Source of the DNA: Owenia fusiformis | Lineage: Eukaryota; Annelida; Polychaeta; Sabellida; Oweniidae | Assembly (NCBI GenBank): GCA_903813345.2 | Contig: CAIIXF020000006.1 | Coordinates: 27,287,936 to 27,351,935, forward strand | DNA length: 64,000 nt | Reading direction: 5' to 3' | Shown here: piece by piece, positions 11,837 through 23,326 of the stretch | Layout: each line of letters opens with the position of its first letter | How positions within the stretch are numbered: the first letter of the stretch is position 1 | The notes under the pieces: model-generated | What the model saw: only the letters and a program-made list of their open reading frames with translations | The model's database searches: none | What the model was told of the DNA's origin: nothing | Made by a program: the position numbers and the translations under genes

Positions 11837-14800
11837 TTAATCGCATTCTCTCTCAGAGCTTATCTTGGAGATTCGAAAAAGAGCGCCATCTATACTCAGA
11901 CTTGAAAACCCATCAATCGATGATGAATCGGATGAGGATGATGATGATGATTCGGATAAGGTTGTGAATACAACACTTTTAGCACAACCAAAACATTCCC
12001 CTATAGATTCGGCAACAAAGGAGTTTGCCACACCGCTCGGATAGAGGTTGTACTTCTCACAACCCTTCGTCATCACTAAGTAAGGGGTAACAGGATCAAC
12101 TTCAATTTCGACCTCTTCGTCTCCTTTACCATAAGTTCCAATGTAGCTTTCAATGGGAGAGCTTGAGTTTTTTGTTTTGTCGATGCTATAATCGGGATAT
12201 ATGTTGAAAGGCCCGCAGAATGCACCGTATTTATCAGGGAGAGAGTATGTACAAGCATATTCGATATCATAGAGAGGAGAATTGCCTCGAAGGATGTCTG
12301 CGATATAAAATTGAATCAATGTCATCGCAGCGTGTGCCTCGAGTCTAACTGGTCCATTTATCGTTGTATAGATGCCAATGTTCCAGTATTCGAACATCGT
12401 CAGAAGGGTATTTTGGTCCGAGTAACCACCGTGTTGTATAAGATCAGTGTCTGAAATGAAAAAACAGGAATGGTAGGAATACAGGAATACTGCCTCCTCT
12501 AAAAGGATCTAATCACAACTATTTTTGTTATAGCTTTATACTTAATCGGGTAAGTAAACATGGAAGGTATGACCTAACCACGTGTGAAAAGGGATATTAG
12601 AACTTTTTGCTAGTTTACTCACCTCTATAATTGCCATTCCAAAATCCCATGCCATAGTCATATATTCTCCACGTTTCTGGGAAATCCTCGAGACCGTCAA
12701 TCTCAAGGAACGATGTGAAAAAGCCGATGGCTTGGTTTGATTTGTACATTTCCCTTAATATTTCTGGGTCTACAACTGGATTGGTGGATCCATCGTTTCT
12801 ATACGCCCCGAGATGGAACTTCATATATTCCGCCATATCTTCAGCCGTTGTCATAGCTCCGAATGCTGGCGCTTTTAACTCACTGCAAATAAGTTAGGTT
12901 ATAAATATCCGAGGCCGGTAATATATTAAATCTCTTGTCTTGTCGATCATATGGAGGTCCACAAAAAGTGGCAGCAGTGTTTATGAGAAAATATAGACCG
13001 AGGACCTTAACTGTAACCCTTCTGCTGACTTAGTAACCAATGCCCATGAGACTAATAATGAAACATTTGATTTGTATACAGGGTTGGCCAAAAATTATGC
13101 ACAAAAAAATGAAACGTTTATTTCTCATTTTACAGTAATATATGATACATCATTGTGGAAATAATTTAAATTCTCATAATTTGCTGTTAATAATAATGCA
13201 GGATGAAACCGTTTGACTAAGTGCAGTAATGTTAAACAAAAATATGCTTACAATAAGTCATTATCGCCTACAGGTTCTATACGGCGAGTGACCTCCCCAT
13301 CTTTTAAATAATAAGAATAGGCCCATTTGCCAAGGGAGTCATCTTGCATGCCAGCGTAGGATGGAAATGACGAGTTCATCTTCAATGGGCCATAGATGCG
13401 TTCATTCACTAATTGTGTATAAGGTTTACCCGTTAGATATTCAAGTATCACACCAGCAAGGAAATAATTTTCGTCAACATAGCAGAAACTTTCACGCAAC
13501 GTCATCACTGGTTCACTGCATTGGACCACCCTAAAATTCAACGCACGGGTTATAGCAAATCGGCGGAGTTGACGGAATAGCATATCTTTTGAAGACTGCT
13601 GAGAGATCAATTGATTTAAACGTGGTTATAGAAAAGCATAATATAAAATCGACTAATGTGTATCAAATTAATTGATCCTTTGCCTTTTTAACTCATAATA
13701 TAAACGCATTAATGAGTCTTGTTAAAATTACACCAACCCCATGGATTGTGTAACCAGAAGTCCCTATCTGGATCACATTACCGAGATCACGTGTAACAAA
13801 GCCAAGGAGTGAATTGAAGCCTGTTTATTTTTGACTATTTAAATAAATCAAAGTCACACGATAGTAATAATTTGCAGAACTATCGTAGTGAAGATAACAA
13901 GATAAATCAAACTTACTCGATAAACTCTTCCTTTGTACTGGAAGGCCCGTTTAATATCTCGGGAAAGCCAGTCACATGACCAAGCAAATCTCGCAACTTT
14001 AACGCCTTGTTCCTCACCTCATCTCGGAATCGAAAGGTCGGCAACAGATCTGTGATCAACGAGTCCCATGATATTCTACGAATAAAATAGCACAATTTTA
14101 ATATTCAAGGCTCTTATTGTTAATCCTTTCAATATCAACTATACAGGGTTATCCTAAAATACAAGCCGTGAATAAATGTCTTTAGTTTCATATTATCGCA
14201 TAAATCGTTCTTTTTCAAACAGGAAAATGAAGAATTATTATATGAATATAGCAATAAAATGCCAACTACTGTAGGAAAACTCTGAACACATAAACATTTT
14301 TTGAATTATCTCTATTTAAACTTTTGGTATATTCTAGATATACCAAAGAATATCTCTGCCCCCTCCCCCAAGCCATACCAAACTAGGAATTCAGAACACC
14401 CAACTGTTATTCCATAAAAATTTGCTTGGGTCGTCTGATTAAGGAGTGATCAGGCACTATTTTACATTTGGACGAATTTTAAAAGTTTGTTTAACAACTT
14501 TGAATAATTATAAAATGAAATATTTGCATTATACTGCTATACATTATTTTCATTATCGCAAATTGTTAATTTCATTTTGAAAATATGGTCTTCTGAATAT
14601 GCATAGGTCATGTATTGTTTAATCAAAAAATAGCACCATATTTTTCATGCGTTTTCATGCGTTTCCTTCGTAAATATCAAAATAAATCAAATTCTATATA
14701 ATGTGATACGTGACGTCACAATAGCTAGAACAATTGCTTTAGTGGTGTATATTGGAGCATGTATGACAGAACAATTGCTCTAGTGGTGTATATTGGAGCA

Positions 14801-17800
14801 TGTATGACCGCTAAAATTTTTAAATGCAAATAGTTTGTTTCTTGTCTGTTTATTATATTAGAATGGTATCAAAGACCTCGATATCATGATTTTTGTCAAA
14901 TATATTACCTCAAATGTTATTCTGGCCATTGCCAATATCCCAGATGCGAGTAGAAATAATCTTGATCTACGTCATTAAAAATTTATAATTCAGTCAAACT
15001 GATGTCATTTTTGGAATCTACATGTAAAATTACATTTAGAAATGTGGTTTTGAAAAGAGTTTATCAACTTTGAAAAATTAAATTTTCTTAGAAAATGTGA
15101 CTTGTAGGTCGGGGAGATTCCCCATAGACCCCATGTTGTAAAACCACAAAATAAAGTGAAATATCTTTTCTTGTGTAGGGCAGATAATTATTTTCTTTTA
15201 CTGGACATTTTTTAATTTGTATAACTATCAGATACATAATATGTAATATGAAAAGTGAACCACTAAAACTGATGCATATTCAAGTTTAAGGGAATTTTGT
15301 AATACCCTGCAATGTTAATTCCCCGAATCAGCCACCTGGTGGCGAAACTGGTAACTACCTACTCGCATCTGAGTAATTGCTACGCGATTTCGGTCTTTAT
15401 TCCTTGAATAAATTGTAATTAAACTCAAAAATTACAGAATGTAATGAGTGTCAGCAATGTTTGTGTTATCATTACATTCACTGTTGGAATTAAGCAAACA
15501 TTGTTCCTCATTTATTTTTACATGCAATTTTATCCCTGTAGCACAGGGCCTACACCGAGTCATGGAAATATCTCAACTTTGTAACGTATTATGCATTTTA
15601 GAGATTTTTTTTAATTCAATTCAATTTTATTTATTTCATAATTCTTATATAATATACACTATAAAAACAAGCCGCTAGACACCCTAGTGGGTATATGTTG
15701 CGGTTTAACAGAAATTATTAAAATGACATCTAGACTACATATAAAAGAAAACACTTATATTATGTTACATGTATGAATATAAAAATGGTATTAACAATTT
15801 ATCTAAGGATGTACAATGTAAAAATGTTACAAAAAATCAGGTACCAGTAAAATTAACAATACAGTATGATATTGGTATTATACATTATCGATAGATGAGT
15901 AGTTTTTTATATGAAGATTTGAAAATATTTAGAGTGGAGCATTTTTTAATATCATGTGGTAGAGCATTCCAAAGATTAGGACCTAGATAGCGAAGGAAAA
16001 GTTTAGAGCATTTAGGGATATGAAAATAATGCAATTGTCTTGTGCAATGATGATGAATATTAATGTTGATATCAAAGCAAACAAGTCTTGAAATAGATTT
16101 TTTGGAAGACTGGGGTGCTTATTAAAGATTTTGTACATGAACTGACCAGTAAAATATCTGTTGACATCAAAAATATTTAATATTTTAAGATCTTTAAATA
16201 GGGGAGTGGAGTGAGAAAGTCTATCCTTATTTAAAGCTAGCCTTAAGAATTGTTTCTGCAGTTTATGTTGACAATCATAAAATGATTTAAATGTGTTACC
16301 CCAGATTATGTTGCAATAATTTAATTGAGAGTGTATCAATGAGTAGTAAATTGTTTTGAAACTGTCTATTTGAAGTAGATGTTTAATGTGATAAAGAGAA
16401 CCAATGACGCGAGAAATCTTTGTTTCAACAGATTTTATGTGCTCTTTAAATTTCAGGTTTTTATCAATAATAATTCCAAGAAAATCAATTTTTTCCTGGA
16501 AATTTATGTTCTCATTGCGTATTTTAAGATTCAGATTTGTTTGATTTTTTTGGGGTCCAGCAAATAGAATAGCATTGGTTTTGCCAATATTAAGTGAAAG
16601 TTTGTTTGCTTTTATCCAGTCATCTATTGAATTCAAGTTTGCATAAGTTCTAGTCATAAGTTCATTTAAATCATAATCACTATCAAGAAAACAGCAAACA
16701 TAATAAATTTTAGATTAGGGGCAACAAAAGGCAGATCCTTTATGTAAAGAATAAATAATAGTGGTCCAAGTACCGAGCCCTGCGGAACACCACAATTTAG
16801 AGATGATTGTTTAGATTCATAATTGTTAATGATGACATATTGTTTGCGGTCTTTTAAATAACTTTCAAACCAGGACTTAGCTATTCCTCTGATGCCATAA
16901 TATTCAAGTTTTTGTATCAAAATGTCATGATTAATTGTGTCAAAGGATAAATGCGTAAAGTTGATTTGTAAAGACAGCTGTCCAGGGATTATTCTTATTG
17001 TTCATATGTTGTTCTGCATGTTCTGCTGATTCCATTGAATAACTGACAACTTTTTTATGAACTTCCTCTCGAGAAAAGTGAGTTTAAGTTATATGGCTTC
17101 ATTGTGCAATGAAATGATTTCTTGAAATTTCGTTATAAAAAAGCGGGAGTACAATCAATTTAAAACGTTTGTAGAAAATATAATCCCTACGATCTAAAAT
17201 CACAAATTAAATGGTGTATTTAAGTGTTTTATCAGCTCGATCTAGTAAGGTAAACGATTTACGATAAGATATAATCTTGCATTGAGTCACTTAATTGAGC
17301 AGGGGAGCGTATCAACGATTTTAACCATTTTAAGATCTAATTTCTATTTAATTAAACATAAAATTATATCACTAAGTCTATTCATATTAATCATGATCAC
17401 AAAGAAGACACTTGATCCAATTTAGGATCTCTAAAAATCTCTTTTTTAAATAAGTTTAATGTTTGGAAAAAATGATTCTCAATGTTAGAAAAATGGATCA
17501 AAGAAAGGTGTAAAACAGGTTCCATGAGTATTTTTGCAAACATTTCTTCTTACCCTTTCTCTTCTATCACAGTGGCAAATAGCGTCACAGCTATCGACTT
17601 GCTGATGGATTGAATCTGATGTATCGTATCGCCATCATTAGGAACCTGATTTTCCAAGTCTGCGTAGCCGTAGCCTGTCGTGTACTGAGTTTCGCCGTCT
17701 TTAACAATTGCCAGATTCATCCCGATAAATCCCTTGCATTCAAGGAGTTCATTTACAAATGTATCGATTTTTTCTTTCATCTGTGGCCAGTCAATCTGCG

Positions 17801-17846
17801 CTTGGGAGATACCTAACATCAAAACGATCATCACTAAAGTCTGCAT
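11837..17846 (-). CDS. Secreted class C beta-lactamase-like (LACTB-type) serine hydrolase, copy 1
   Basis: Predicted secreted serine hydrolase of the beta-lactamase/penicillin-binding superfamily; animal relatives are mostly peptidases or esterases of unknown substrate. Exons: 17846-17554, 14075-13917, 13530-13252, 12882-12623 and 12450-11837, with phases 2,2,2,1, giving 534 residues in one uninterrupted frame. MQTLVMIVLMLGISQAQ is a signal peptide, probably cut after residue 16. Catalytic SISK is at 80-83. RDLLGHVTGFPE matches the family's LLxHtSGlP block. The YxN position reads YVD (168-170), and HGG (337-339) replaces KTG as in LACTB and esterase members. The C-terminal part (from about 400, around SYIGTYGKGDEE) looks like the DUF3471-type barrel. 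A serine run (about 489-503) encoded by a trinucleotide repeat is unique to this copy. Intron 1 (about 3.5 kb) is enlarged by a LINE and a MITE. The fold assignment is strong; the activity is inferred. Confidence 0.93.
14942..15370. mobile_element. MITE with AGATGCGAGTAG terminal inverted repeats
   Basis: The left end AGATGCGAGTAG (14942-14953) is the reverse complement of CTACTCGCATCT at 15359-15370. A homologous element lies at 30,074-30,484, and a head fragment at 23,105-23,156. No coding capacity. It sits in intron 1 of hydrolase copy 1. Confidence 0.8.
15608..17010 (-). pseudogene. CR1/L2/Jockey-type LINE fragment with broken reverse transcriptase
   Basis: Minus-strand frames show reverse transcriptase blocks: DTINHDILIQKLEYYGIRG, then GVPQGSVLGPLLFILYI, then the post-catalytic region through LSLNIGKTNAILF and the tail GPNLWNALPHDIKK. 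Two or more frameshifts split it. The catalytic FADD region is disrupted by a small deletion near 16,690, so the enzyme is dead. The 3' end (15,608-15,640) reads AATAAATAAAATTGAATTG on the minus strand, a tail seen in CR1/L2-like elements. The 5' limit near 17,010 is set by comparison with hydrolase copy 3, whose intron 1 shares the sequence from about 17,017 onward but lacks the insertion. Confidence 0.88.
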
Positions 17847-17905
17847 TGTCGATCACCAGTGAGCTGTCCATCAACAGAGAATGCGAGATTGGGCGTAAAT
17901 CTTCA

Positions 17906-17913
17906 CTTTTATA
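17906..17913 (-). promoter_or_regulatory. TATA box of hydrolase copy 1
   Basis: TATAAAAG on the minus strand, about 60 bases upstream of the ATG at 17846. The surrounding segment (GATGTATAAAAGTGAAGA) is conserved in copy 2 and, with small changes, in copy 3. A transcription start about 30 bases downstream would leave a 5' UTR of roughly 30-35 bases. Confidence 0.75.
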
Positions 17914-17999
17914 CATCATCACAAGCTTACGAAACAGGTAACTGTGTCAAACTGACATACTTTATAATATGATCGATGTCAGGTATAGTGCACATCCGG

Positions 18000-19098
18000 C
18001 AAAAAAACAAATAGTTTGAAAAGTACCTAGTTTTAAAATCGTTTAACATGCTCAATATTCCATCTTGTATTAATCAATATGCCACTCTTAAATATCGAGG
18101 CCGGGGTTGTAGCAAAAAACTCAAAAATACTGTGACCGGACAACCGGGGAAGGCCCCTCTACCCCTCTAGCCCCCTTTAGAGGTCCTACCGGAAGGAGGA
18201 AAATACATCATTGAAACTGATAGTAAATATACTTATAAGCCGCCCGTTGTTGTTACTTTTAATCAAAACTAACTTGCATATTTATCTATCTGTTGTCATG
18301 GTTAAGCTGTCCAAGTGGGCCAAGTCAAGGGAACTGCACACATCAAATTAAAATGTATCAAACGTTGGCCTAAATTGGTCTTACTTTTGATCAGACTGAG
18401 ACAATATGTCTCTGTTTTGATATACAAGCTACTTGCAGATGAGAACCTTTCGCGCTTATGAGCTGACCAAGTACTAGACGCCGTAAATTAACCTCAATGG
18501 GTTACGACCTCGAAGAGCATGACTAAGAGTAAGAGGGGGAGAAACCCCAGGGTTCAAAGATGACATATATACGCTTTGTAAATCTGTATTGAGATGTCAT
18601 CGTCGCTGATTGGTTTAGCGAGTCGATCGTTGATTGGTTTAAAACTAAGTCAATTTGAAAACTTTGAAAACCAAGATGGAGGGTAAGTACTTCCGGGAAA
18701 GGAGGTGCGCGAAGTAGGAAATCGTATGTCATCAATTGAATCATGAGGTATTCCCTCCTTTTAGCATGACTCTAGCCGTGCACGTCCACGGGATGGGATC
18801 ACTACGAAAATCTCACTCACTATTTATTTTTAAACTCAGATCGACGGTTCTTATATTCAGGAAAATAGCCTTCTTCGTGCAATGGGTACATCGTTAACGG
18901 AACTAACAGTTTTATTTGAAGTGCAATAATCACGGTGATAATGCTTGGAATCAAAGCTATTGCAAACTGTTCCTTTACAACTTTCAATATGACAATATAG
19001 TGACTTGATGTACATGTCATGTTCATATGTTGCCATCATAACTTTGGAAGGTTGAGTTAAACATAGAGTATGGTGTCCGTTTCTTTTTCAAGGGTTTC
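18000..19098. other. Upstream flank of hydrolase copy 1
   Basis: No gene. The segment 18,070-18,195 (pyrimidine-rich, CCCCTCTAGCCCC) recurs upstream of copy 2 at about 34,650-34,755 and is part of the duplicated block. The segment around 18,240-18,520 has relatives at 20,460-20,830 and 48,060-48,360, a dispersed repeat of unknown class. Confidence 0.6.
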
Positions 19099-19808
19099 AA
19101 AGGAGGAGGGAAGTTAGCGCAACAGATTTTGGGCAGTCATATGTTTGATTTTGGCCATTTCCTGGGGATTTAAACAGGTGCATATGTTAGGCGAATGCAT
19201 TACCTCCAGGAAAATCACTTCTAGAGATGATAAGATAATTTCGACTTTGAGACAGGGTAGATGCAAACAACCCACCCACATGTTTTTTCTGAAATGTTTT
19301 CCTGATTTTCAACCCCTTCCATCCTTGCTTTTTTAATTTTTCTTGCATCAATATGTTGCATTTTGACACACAGTTAATCCTTTAAAATGAATTAATGATT
19401 CCTTTTAGATAAAGTGGAAAACAATATTTCCCATGTTATTTTCCCATAGGAAAAATCATTGCTTTCAGCTAAGTTTGGTCACCCATAATGGGTATCTTTA
19501 AAACCCCTGAAGGAATCACTTATTCCTGGTTAACTATATGTCAAAATGCAACATATTGATGCAAGAAAAATTAAAAAAGCAGGGATGGAAGGGGTCGGAA
19601 ATTAGGAAAACATTTCAGAAAAAACATGTGGGTGGGTTGTTTGCATCCACCCTGTCTCAAAGTCGAAATTATTTTATCATCTCTAAAAGTGATTTTCCTG
19701 GAGGTAATGCATTCGCCTCACATATGCAATGGTTTAAATCCTCAGAAAACGTCCGAAATCCAACATATGACTGTCCAAAATCTGTTGCGCTAATTTCCCT
19801 CCTCCTTT
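19099..19808. mobile_element. Foldback element with 271-bp inverted arms
   Basis: Left arm 19,099-19,369 and right arm 19,538-19,808 are equal-length inverted repeats with modest divergence, separated by a 168-bp spacer. The termini read AAAGGAGGAGGGAA and TTCCCTCCTCCTTT. Because the arms are inverted copies, each gives the same open frame on opposite strands. This is not evidence of a gene. A transcript across it would form a long hairpin. Confidence 0.88.
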
Positions 19809-20838
19809 AACTCATATAGCATACTACTTAGTATACTGGACTTCTAATAAAAGAGATGCTTATCCACCAATGATACACGCATTGTATAGAAGAATTAGTT
19901 TTATTAAATGATTTAATAATGTCTGCGACCTTTTCCATATCACTAAATCGAAAAAGGTCAACACAGGTTAAATCGAGGTCAACGTCATTCAGGAGGTGTA
20001 AGTGATCGTTTGGTGCCACAAAAGCTCTATATCATAAAAGAAAAACATATAAACTTTCAAATGAAACTGGAATTATAGGTTGAATAAGTTTGAATGTACT
20101 TTTATTGTCTCCTCTAGATCCAATAGTCAAATATCTATATATTGGCCTCCTGGCCGTGACCATGGCATTCTAGGTCGACTTGTTTAAATAAAGGTTTCAT
20201 CGAGTATTTGTTTACGGATTTACGAAAACATGTGGCAAAATATCTATTCAAAGTTATGGGCACCCAAATGCAAACGTTAATAACAGAGTGAGTGCGCATC
20301 ATGCCTCAAGCGCGGCATTTGAAAGAAACCAAATATATAAGTTATTGAAAATGCAAACATGTCACCCTTTCAAATCATTTTACCAGATATTATAAAATGT
20401 TGAAAAAATGTCAGGATTTTAAGGAACTAGAGCGAAAATATTGTATAATTGTGATATGGGCAGCCCGTCTCTATCCCATCTTGCCTCTTTAAAAGGCCCT
20501 ATCTGTTGTGAGAGGAAAAGTTGACCAACTGATTCAAAATGTACTTTTAATTTAAGTCGTATATACAAGTTACGTGCAGGTTCAAAAATTGGTCAAGTAG
20601 AGGAGGTTGGACTCGGCAAACTAAGAAGATGTTGTAAATTAACCTAAATAGGTATTACTTTTAATTTATAAGCGTTTTGTACTTGCAGATTGAATAATAT
20701 TGTTTTTGAGGTACGAAGACGTCGTAAATTTGCGAATTGGGTCATGGCTGGAGATGCATGTGATCTTGTCGTGCTCGTCAACAGGATGGGATCGCCAGGT
20801 TTTCGCTCTCGGAGATCCCGGGAGGAGATCACATTATT
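19809..20838. other. Duplicated upstream flank, no gene seen
   Basis: The segment 20,670-20,830 is nearly identical to 35,650-35,820, extending the duplicated block shared by copies 1 and 2. The piece at about 20,100-20,215 resembles 53,220-53,340, a dispersed repeat. No coding signal. Confidence 0.55.
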
Positions 20839-21385
20839 ATGTCACCACCGAAAAGTGGTGACATATTGATATGGACTCCGTTTTTTGACGGCTGTCGGCG
20901 GTTGGTGGTTGGCGATCGGCGTCTGTAACAAATTCTTACAACTTCCAATAACTTAAATACTGTAACGACTGACATCAAGTTTGTTTTTAAATCATCTACA
21001 TGTTTTCAGAAGTTTAAATCTGACTTTTATTTAAGATTTGCTTCAAATTGACTTTTTTATTTCAAAATCATCTCTAAGTTCTCAACAGATCAAATCTGAC
21101 TAAAGATTATTTGACCTACAATGACCTTTTAAGGTCAAAAAGGTATTTTTCATCTTGCTTCAAATTGACCACTTTTTCCAAAATCATCTACAAGTTCTCA
21201 GAAGTTCAAATCTACCTTTAGAATTCAGATTTCACCTTCAATGACCTTCTCAAGGTAAAAAAAAGTATTTTTCAACTTGCTTCAAATTGACCAATTTGAA
21301 AAATCTTCTACAAGTTCTCAGGAATTCAAATCTGACTTAAGATCGAACTCATATAATTGTGAGCAATTACAGTAGGTGGTGACAT
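20839..21385. mobile_element. GTGGTGACAT-terminal repeat, copy A
   Basis: Ends in the inverted pair ATGTCACCACC (20,839-20,849) and GGTGGTGACAT (21,375-21,385). The left end is itself a small hairpin. The interior consists of repeated words such as TTCAAATCTGACTT and ACCTTCAATGACCTTC. Related copies are at 35,822-37,417, interrupted by another element, and 47,593-47,964. Each lies upstream of a hydrolase copy, so the insertion may predate the triplication. Confidence 0.75.
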
Positions 21386-21949
21386 ATTGTCATGGTAATG
21401 CCTTGTTTTTGTAATTATTAAGAATTTTCTCAGATGGCCCGTTGTATGAGGGGAAATATTCAAAAATTCAATACAATTTGAATATTGTGTGTGGATAAGC
21501 TTTAAAAGAGTTCACACTGTTGAAACGTTTTCCTTTTTCCCTTTTTATGGAACATAATGGTGACCAGTCCTTACCTAACAATGGGGCTATGGGGTCCCTT
21601 TCCGGGCATTCTTTACAAAAAATGATGTCAAGACTTTTACACTGGACCTAGTATGTGAGTTAAATATACATGACATACTGTATACATGTCTAAACTAAAA
21701 TCAGTGATCCAAGTTAGTGAACAGCTCTGTATCTATATGATATCTTGCCTACTATATTCAATTTCTAAAGAAATGAGTCAATTAGTAGACACCCCAAGTG
21801 GAAATTTAGTGCTGCCTCCTATAAACCAGTGTTGAACTATCTTATGCCCATCGGTTAAATGCTAGACTGTTTTAGTCTAATGGCGGCTTGCCTGCTGATT
21901 GTTCAAAGAAATATATTCAACTGTATTATAAAAAATGGGGTACGTCAAC

Positions 21950-22774
21950 TTTAAAGTCCCCGTCTAAAGTTTGAAATATTTTTTTATCATTCATTTACTA
22001 TTTGTCAGGACTTAAAAAGTGATTTTAGAGATTTTTGAACAAAAATTTTTTTTTTGAAAAAAAAGTTGTGAGCATTTCATTTCTCAAATATTCAAATTTC
22101 TGGGGTAGAAAAAAGTAGAAATTTCTTAATCATCAAATATTTCTTAATGCATTTCAAAAAAGATTATATTTTTAACACCAATGCAAAGATTGAACAAAAG
22201 ACACGCTATTTCAATAATAAAATGTCATATTTAATGGGCCACTTCAATGTTTTAGCTTATCAAAAATATTTTGAAACATTATTGATGTCACTAAGGTAAC
22301 AAAAACTTTTTGAAAAAATTGAATTTTTTCGATGTCAATCTTTTCTAAATATGCTAGACTTTCATAAAAAGCCAATGTTGATTGTCTAACCAGGTTAAAA
22401 GGAAGAATAAATTATGTTTTAGATATCATTGTACCATTGGTTTCTATGAGAACTAAAATTTTGAAATGCATTTTTCTCAGAACCATTTTCATGCACTGAT
22501 AAGTTCATTTCTCGCTTGTTTATCAACCGATTTTTTATTTTTTCGGCAAAAAACATGGGAGGATGTATGCTATGCATTGGTATGAATTGTGATATGAGAT
22601 ATGAGTGACCTCTAAAAGTTGGTTTTAAATAAATTCACAAATTTTGGAACAAAAAGTCTATCAAAAACCACTTTTTGAAATTAAAAAAAAAAGTTTCACA
22701 TATCACACTTTGATAACATTGGGTAAGACTACAATATAAGCCAAAGTGGTTTAAACTTTACATGGGGCCTTTAA
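21950..22774. mobile_element. DNA element with TTTAAAG.CCCC inverted ends
   Basis: The left end TTTAAAGTCCCCG and right end GGGGCCTTTAA are imperfect inverted repeats extending about 30 bp. The matching position in the copy 2 flank (about 37,750) reads straight through from GTCAAC to GTAAGTAAAATTTT without this segment, an empty site. TTAA-like ends hint at a piggyBac-type target, but this is not proven. No transposase seen. Confidence 0.65.
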
Positions 22775-22849
22775 GTAAAATTTTAGCAAAGATTCGAGAA
22801 ACTAGGTAAGTTTCAAAAACAGGCCTAAAACATATATACACAAACATTA

Positions 22850-23104
22850 TGAAGATCTCATTGCAGAGCTCCGGTATGGATTTTCGACATGCTGATTTGA
22901 ATTTCTTAATACTTGCATTACATATACATGATATTTATATGTTTTTACAGCTTGCTAATGATATTCTTTGGGTGATTTGTACACATTTTCATTGAATTTA
23001 ATTTATCAATTGCTGAGGAAATACTTACTTAAAGTCACTAAAACCACTTGCCACTAAAAGTGGCTCACTTTTTTGGAACACCCGATATGTTATTTCAATA
23101 GACT
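22850..23104. mobile_element. Fragment of the TCGGGTGT mariner family (right end)
   Basis: Sequence from about 22,920 to 23,090 closely matches the right end of the large element at 43,470-43,597, ending in GGAACACCCGATA. The rest of the element is lost. It is followed by GTTATTTCAATAGACTAGATGC, the same join seen at 30,055-30,085. Confidence 0.7.
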
Positions 23105-23156
23105 AGATGCGAGTAGAAATAATCTTGATTTACGTCATTAAATATTCAAAATTCAG

Positions 23157-23238
23157 TGTTCTTCCATGATTAAGCGCATTCTCTCTCAGAACTTATCTTG
23201 GAGTTTCGAAAAATAACGCCATCTATACTCAGACTTAG
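23157..23238 (-). pseudogene. 3'-terminal fragment of hydrolase exon 5 (fourth, broken copy)
   Basis: About 80 bases match the last codons and stop region of exon 5 in copies 2 and 3, including the frame reading ...ISSEREC then a changed residue and a stop. Directly before it on the plus strand is the head of the AGATGCGAGTAG MITE (23,105-23,156), in the order found downstream of copy 2 but with everything between deleted. It is a remnant of another duplicated unit, noncoding today. Confidence 0.85.
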
Positions 23239-23326
23239 TTCTCCCAAATCATGGTAGTCGCAGACGTTGACATCGCATTATCCAACTATGTTGTTTTTAG
23301 ACCATCCTGATATGAGCTCTTTCTCG

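Noticed and set aside
19187-19810. Two near-identical open frames on opposite strands
   Set aside because: They are the two arms of a foldback element read in mirror orientation.
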